A stretch of DNA of 17,345 bases from Candidatus Methylomirabilota bacterium. Its GTDB lineage: Bacteria; Methylomirabilota; Methylomirabilia; Methylomirabilales; 2-02-FULL-66-22. Where the stretch lies: contig JACQXP010000109.1 in the NCBI GenBank assembly GCA_016208645.1, positions 1-17,345 on the forward strand, written 5' to 3'. A program made the translations under genes and the position numbers. Positions within the stretch are counted from its first letter, which is position 1, and every line of letters begins with the position of its first letter. This document shows, in pieces, positions 11,949 through 17,345 of the stretch. The notes below the pieces were generated by a model that was not told the origin of the DNA, made no database searches, and worked only from the letters and a program-made list of their open reading frames with translations.

Positions 11949-11977
11949 ACGCTAGCAGGCGGTTTCTGGGCCGTCAA
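11949..11977 (-). promoter_or_regulatory. Promoter for the REC-PilZ gene, with a long 5' leader
   Basis: TTGACG, a 17-base spacer and TAGCGT read on the minus strand; transcription would start near 11942. The 330-base gap 11699-12028 is thus mostly a 5' leader. Within it CCTCGC can pair with GCGAGG (about 11931-11936 with 11857-11862), extended by UCCG/CGGA past a bulge, enclosing about 70 bases. In such G+C-rich DNA this pairing is not strong evidence of a riboswitch. Confidence 0.5.
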
Positions 11978-11979
11978 GG

Positions 11980-12006
11980 AAAGGATGTGCCCCCGCGACT
12001 TCGGGG
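11980..12006 (-). terminator. Weak hairpin after the metallo-beta-lactamase-fold gene
   Basis: CCCCG and CGGGG pair around a 6-base loop about 23 bases after the stop codon, followed by CACATCCTTTCC on the minus strand. It sits immediately before the REC-PilZ promoter, the expected place for a terminator, but the stem and U-tract are both poor. Confidence 0.3.
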
Positions 12007-12028
12007 AAACCGGGAAGCGGGGTGGGGA

Positions 12029-13066
12029 CTAGCCTGGCAGGCGCCAGGTCTGGCCGATGGTGTGCAGGGCGATCCGGCGGGCGGAGCCGTTTCCGGCCGA
12101 GGCGAGACGCTCGTACGGCTCGAAGGGCCGCTCGTGGGACATGCGGAAGGTGCGCCAGTGCATGGGAACCAGGTAGCGGGCGCGCATCTCGCGCCAGAGG
12201 TCCCAGGCCTGCTCCGGGCTGGCGTGATTGGCGATGTAGGGATTGTAGCCCCCGATGGGCAGCATGGCCACGTCCAGCGCGCGGCCGTGCATTGCGGCGG
12301 GAAGCCGCTCGGTGTAGGCGGTGTCGCCGCCGAAGAGGATGCTGCGCTTGTGCTTGGTGAGGAGGAGGCCGTTGTATCCCCGGTCCCGGTCCCAGGGATA
12401 CCGCCGGCCCCAGTGCTTCGCCGGGACGGCCTCGATGCGGACGCCGGCCACCTCCGCGGTCTGCCCCCAGTCCAACTCCTGTGTCCGGGTAAATCCGAGG
12501 CCGTCCAGGAACTCGGTGGTGTCGCACGCCAGGATGACCGGGATCCCCCGGGGCAGCTTGCGGAGGGAGGGGATGTCGTAGTGGTCCATGTGGGCGTGGG
12601 AGAGCAGGATGAGGTCGAGGGGCGGGAGTGCCGGGATCGTCAGCGCCGGCGGCACGAACCGCCGGAGGCCGACCGTCGAGAGCCCCAGCAGGCTGATGCC
12701 GATCTTCTCGCTGAAGACCGGGTCGGTCAGGATCGTGGTGCCCTCCAGGTGGATGAGGAAGGTGGAGTGGCCGATCCAGGCGACGGTGATGCCCCCGTCG
12801 GACCATGTGCGGGGATCGGGCCGGACCGGCGATACGAAGCGTTCGTTGTCCTTGGCCTCTTGGTCGCCTGCATCCGGCTCGCGTGTGACGGTCTCCCACC
12901 AGATGCGGAGGGAGCGGAGGGTTCGCGCGACCCTGCCCGGCTCCTGCGCCCAGGCCGTGCGCGACAGGCCCGCCATCATCGCCGCCATGGCGGCCAGAGA
13001 CAAGAGGCGCCGCCGGGTCTGGTCGGGACGGTGGGATGGGGGTTGAATGCTGAAAAGGTCACGCAT
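12029..13066 (-). CDS. Tat-exported metallo-beta-lactamase-fold hydrolase (UlaG/NAPE-PLD-like)
   Basis: A 345-residue protein. The N-terminus has TRRRLLSLAAMAAMMAGL (residues 17-34), a twin-arginine signal, and AWA before Q41 is a likely cleavage site, so the enzyme should act outside the cytoplasm as a folded metalloprotein. The metal centre is clear: SHAHMDHYD (H157, H159, D161, H162), with WIGHSTFLI and TDPVFS before it and FGGDTAYTE and PMHWRTF after it. This order matches the Lactamase_B_2 group, which includes L-ascorbate-6-phosphate lactonase UlaG and NAPE phospholipase D; the substrate is unknown, a lipid phosphodiester or lactone being likely. No Shine-Dalgarno precedes ATG 13066. 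It lies 191 bases after the ROK kinase. Confidence 0.85.
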   Translation of the reverse strand: MRDLFSIQPPSHRPDQTRRRLLSLAAMAAMMAGLSRTAWAQEPGRVARTLRSLRIWWETVTREPDAGDQEAKDNERFVSPVRPDPRTWSDGGITVAWIGHSTFLIHLEGTTILTDPVFSEKIGISLLGLSTVGLRRFVPPALTIPALPPLDLILLSHAHMDHYDIPSLRKLPRGIPVILACDTTEFLDGLGFTRTQELDWGQTAEVAGVRIEAVPAKHWGRRYPWDRDRGYNGLLLTKHKRSILFGGDTAYTERLPAAMHGRALDVAMLPIGGYNPYIANHASPEQAWDLWREMRARYLVPMHWRTFRMSHERPFEPYERLASAGNGSARRIALHTIGQTWRLPG

Positions 13067-13257
13067 GGGATAGCGCTCGACGCCCGGCCGTCAGCCACGG
13101 GACCCAGCGGGATAGTTTACGCTGGGGAGTCTTTCCGAATACCGACTTGGTTCCCACCCTCTACGCGCATTGGCGTGTGGTTGGAAAGCTGACGGCTGAT
13201 GGCGTCTTTATTGAAAAAGTATGCCGGACGAAAGAGCGCGGCGCAACCGCAAAGAAG

Positions 13258-14205
13258 TCAGATGGGCTCAGCCTCCAGGGCGACCGCGGCGGCGCCCAGG
13301 ATGCCGACGTCCCGGCCCAGGGCGGCGGGAAGGATGGGGACCGATTCCACCGCGACCAGCGTGACGCGACGGCGGACCTCGCGACGCAACGGCTCGAAGA
13401 GCGGGTCCCCCGCCCTCGCCACGCCACCCCCGATCACGACGCGTTCGGGGGCCAGGATGGTGATGACGGCCGCGACGCCCAGCCCGAGATAGCCAACCGT
13501 CTCGTTCCACACCAGGGCGGCGACCGCATCCCCCTCCTGTGCGAGGCGGACCACGTCGGCCGCCGTGATGTCCCGGATCTCGCGCAGCCGGCTCGGCCGT
13601 CCCGTCCCCAGGGCCTCGCGGGCCCGGCGCGCGATGGAGGGACCCGAAGCCAGCGCCTCCAGACACCCCCGGTTCCCGCAGCCGCAGACCGGACCGTCAG
13701 GAACCAGCGTCATGTGGCCCACTTCCCCCGCGCCGTCCTGCAGGCCGTGCCAGATCTTCCCGTCCAGGATGATCCCGCCGCCGATCCCCGTGCTCACCGT
13801 CAGGTACACCAGGCTGCGGGCACCCCTCCCCGCCCCGTACCGGAATTCGCCCAGGGCGGCGGCGTTGGCGTCGTTCTCCAGGACGGCTGGACGGCCCAGC
13901 GCCTTCTCAAGGTACTCCACCAGGGAGACACGCACCCAGCCCGGCAGGTTGGGCGGATTGAGGACCAGGCCCGCGTGGCGATCCACCGGGCCGGCGCAGC
14001 CGATCCCGATCCGGTGAATCGTGTCCGCCGCGACCCCGGGCGTGGCCAGCAAGGCCTTGGCGAGGCGGACGATGCGCTCCAGAACGCGCCCTGGCCCTTC
14101 GGTCGCCAGCGTCGGAACCTCGTCCCGCGCCAGGATGTCCCCGCCGGCGTCCACGATCCCCGCGGCCAGCTTGGTGCCACCGATGTCTATGGCAAGGACC
14201 ATCAT
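13258..14205 (-). CDS. ROK-family glucokinase
   Basis: A 315-residue sugar kinase of the ROK family. Seen in order: phosphate-binding DIGGTK (7-12), catalytic ENDANAAALGE with D112, a second glycine loop STGIGGGII (138-146), and the ROK zinc site made of H164 (EVGHMTL) and CGCGNRGCLE (C174, C176, C181). GHx11CxCGxxGCxE with the E-x-G-H sugar motif favours glucose (or N-acetyl amino sugars) as substrate. ATG 14205 follows AGAGG by 5 bases. It has its own promoter at 14231-14259 and follows the debranching-enzyme gene by 177 bases, so the glucose freed by debranching could be phosphorylated by this product. There is no N-terminal helix-turn-helix, so it is a kinase rather than a ROK repressor. 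Confidence 0.9.
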   Translation of the reverse strand: MMVLAIDIGGTKLAAGIVDAGGDILARDEVPTLATEGPGRVLERIVRLAKALLATPGVAADTIHRIGIGCAGPVDRHAGLVLNPPNLPGWVRVSLVEYLEKALGRPAVLENDANAAALGEFRYGAGRGARSLVYLTVSTGIGGGIILDGKIWHGLQDGAGEVGHMTLVPDGPVCGCGNRGCLEALASGPSIARRAREALGTGRPSRLREIRDITAADVVRLAQEGDAVAALVWNETVGYLGLGVAAVITILAPERVVIGGGVARAGDPLFEPLRREVRRRVTLVAVESVPILPAALGRDVGILGAAAVALEAEPI

Positions 14206-14230
14206 GGCCACCTCTGGACAGAGCCCACAC

Positions 14231-14259
14231 AGGATACGCTCGGCGCGTGGTCCGGGCAA
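14231..14259 (-). promoter_or_regulatory. Promoter for the ROK kinase gene
   Basis: TTGCCC, a 17-base spacer and TATCCT on the minus strand; transcription would start near 14225, leaving a 20-base leader before ATG 14205. It allows expression apart from the upstream debranching gene. Confidence 0.5.
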
Positions 14260-14382
14260 GCGGTGTCTGCGGGGGTCGGGCGCTCTTTCGCGATGCGACG
14301 TCCGCCCGGAGTACGATCAGTCCCTTTGCGGACTCCGGAAAGATCCAGAACCGGGTGGCGGGTCACCAGCGGAAGACCGGGT

Positions 14383-16467
<2,085 letters not shown>

Positions 16468-16474
16468 TTCGCCC

Positions 16475-17194
16475 TCATTCATCCATCTGGCTGAAGAAGC
16501 CCTCGGCGAGTGTCGGGTGAATGTAGATAGCCCCTTTCAAGATGGTGTAAGGCGCCCCAGTAAGTATAAAGGAGCTCAAGGCCTGAATCAACTCGCCCCC
16601 CTCGGTGGCCAGGATGGCCGCGCCAAGGATGCGGTTTTCGATGGTGAGGCTCTTGCCCTCGACGAGGTTCCCGTACACGATCTGGTAGTCGTCGTAGGAG
16701 ATGTGCGTGAAGGCGGGGCCGCCCTTGACATTCCCCAGGGCCCAGATCCCGGGCACGTTCGTCTCCAGACGGCTGTTCACCTTGACGAAGCCACGCTTGT
16801 CGGTTTCCAGCCCCGCCTTGTCCAGGCCCATGTCATCGGTGTTGGGCCGGCGCCCGGTGGCGACGAGCAGATGAGAACCTGCCAGGGTCTGCGAGCGGTC
16901 ACTAGCCTCTAAGCTGAGGGCGATCTGGCCGTTCTCCAGCCCTTGGATGCGGGGGATTTCTGGGCGGGTACCCGTGTTAATGAAAATCCGCTGGCTTTCC
17001 AAGATGTGCTCCCCGACGGCGACCTGGTGGGGACCCAGGAACCGGGCATGGCCGCGATACAGGTGCAGATGTTCGCGGCTGTCCACCTTGTGTTCATGCC
17101 CGCTGCGGAAGCGGCGGACGATCGCGTCTTTGCGGGCGACGATCTTGGGCAAGTCCACGCGAACCTCGCCGGTGAAGCTGCCATCAGGGACCCG
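16475..17194 (-). pseudogene. Decayed flavin disulfide reductase (mercuric-reductase/dihydrolipoamide-dehydrogenase-like)
   Basis: The open frame (17194-16475; possible GTG at 17158 with GAGG upstream) encodes recognisable but incomplete segments. Present: VDLPKIVARKDAIVRRFRSG, GHARFLGPHQVAV, RIFINTGTRPEIPRI, GSHLLVATGRRPNTDDMGL, then GIWALGNVKGGPAFTHISYD (second FAD contact), and RILGAAILATEGGE ... HPTLAEGF of the dimerisation domain. Missing: the N-terminal FAD fold with the redox-active CxxxxC; nearly the whole NAD(P)-binding domain, jumped between GLENGQ and IALSLEASDR; and about 60 residues of the interface domain, jumped between NLVEG and KSLTIEN. All joins stay in frame. It totals about 230-240 residues against 450-480 in relatives, so it should be catalytically dead. 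Local base composition is lower in G+C than its neighbours. Confidence 0.75.
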
Positions 17195-17204
17195 TCATCC
17201 CCCG

Positions 17205-17345
17205 TCACCCCGGGAGGCGCAAGAGCCGTGCCGCCGCACGATCCACCAGCCAGAGCAGGCTCCCGAGCGTGGGGCGGATGAGCTGGGCCGGAAAACGCTC
17301 GGGCTGATACTCGCCCTCCAGCACCGCTTGTAGCGTCTCTGCCTT
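17205..17345 (-). CDS. pgl: 6-phosphogluconolactonase (DevB/SOL type), C-terminal 46 residues
   Basis: The minus-strand frame enters at the window edge and stops with TGA at 17207-17205. It encodes KAETLQAVLEGEYQPERFPA followed by QLIRPTLGSLLWLVDRAAARLL. This is the end pattern of 6-phosphogluconolactonases: K-A-x-x-x-x-x-V-L-x-G ... P-x-Q-x-(I/V)-x-P ... (L/W)-x-x-D-x-A-A-A. The enzyme hydrolyses 6-phosphogluconolactone in the oxidative pentose phosphate pathway. Only the last fifth is visible, so start and active site cannot be judged. It is the first gene of the visible carbohydrate block and lies 10 bases before the decayed reductase frame. A glucose-6-phosphate dehydrogenase gene upstream would be expected. 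Confidence 0.65.
   Translation of the reverse strand, partial: KAETLQAVLEGEYQPERFPAQLIRPTLGSLLWLVDRAAARLLRLPG

Noticed and set aside
13087..13196. Nine-base inverted repeat GCCGTCAGC ... GCTGACGGC flanking ~90 bases between the kinase and the hydrolase genes
   Set aside because: The sequence between shows no coherent fold or mobile-element feature, and a 9-bp G+C-rich match at this distance is expected by chance; it may belong to the GGCTGAC repeat family.

Overview
The window is high-G+C bacterial chromosome (roughly two thirds G+C by eye) with short intergenic gaps and housekeeping-type genes. It has no rRNA, tRNA, CRISPR array, insertion sequence or phage gene. The gene set (GatC-like protein, DMT permease, Tat-targeted proteins, REC-PilZ regulator, GH133 debranching enzyme, ROK sugar kinase) and the small tandem repeats between genes suggest an uncultured soil or groundwater lineage such as Methylomirabilota/Rokubacteria or a deltaproteobacterial relative. 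That placement is inference only.

Layout. 1-2.2 kb: a GatC-like gene leaving the window leftward, a divergent flippase-type membrane protein, then a 520-base accessory stretch with several repeat families, a strong minus-strand intrinsic terminator, a possible small RNA with a perfect ribosome-binding site, and a candidate small gene. A CDGSH iron-sulfur protein follows. 2.2-3.5 kb (minus strand): a two-gene nucleotidyltransferase module whose reading frames overlap by 110 bases, with its own promoter and a palindrome before the first start codon, then a remnant of another nucleotidyltransferase. 3.5-5.3 kb: an EamA permease and a two-CBS-domain protein, both minus. 5.3-9.1 kb: an M48 lipoprotein protease, an FmdB-like zinc ribbon, a two-TM membrane protein, a possible methyltransferase remnant, a metal-dependent cyclase behind a duplicated promoter, and an HNH nuclease. 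9.1-13.1 kb (minus): a CCA-adding/poly(A)-polymerase-type enzyme, a REC-PilZ regulator and a Tat-exported metallo-beta-lactamase-fold hydrolase. 13.2-17.3 kb (minus): a carbohydrate block.

How the genes work together. The right end reads as one central-carbon unit: 6-phosphogluconolactonase (C-terminus only), a decayed flavin disulfide reductase, glycogen debranching enzyme and ROK glucokinase. Debranching releases glucose, the kinase makes glucose 6-phosphate, and the lactonase belongs to the oxidative pentose phosphate branch. The REC-PilZ protein probably links a phosphorelay to cyclic-di-GMP.

Most notable: (i) a roughly 180-nt structured RNA candidate between the REC-PilZ gene and the CCA gene, with promoter, paired ends, two internal hairpins and a strong terminator; (ii) a terminator-ended small RNA candidate near 1.5-1.7 kb; (iii) the 110-base two-frame overlap in the nucleotidyltransferase module; (iv) 7- and 8-bp tandem repeats at many gene junctions, one supplying a gene's last codons and stop; (v) a duplicated 33-bp promoter; (vi) a reductase remnant that kept its frame through two large internal deletions. 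No complete new defence or biosynthetic system is evident.
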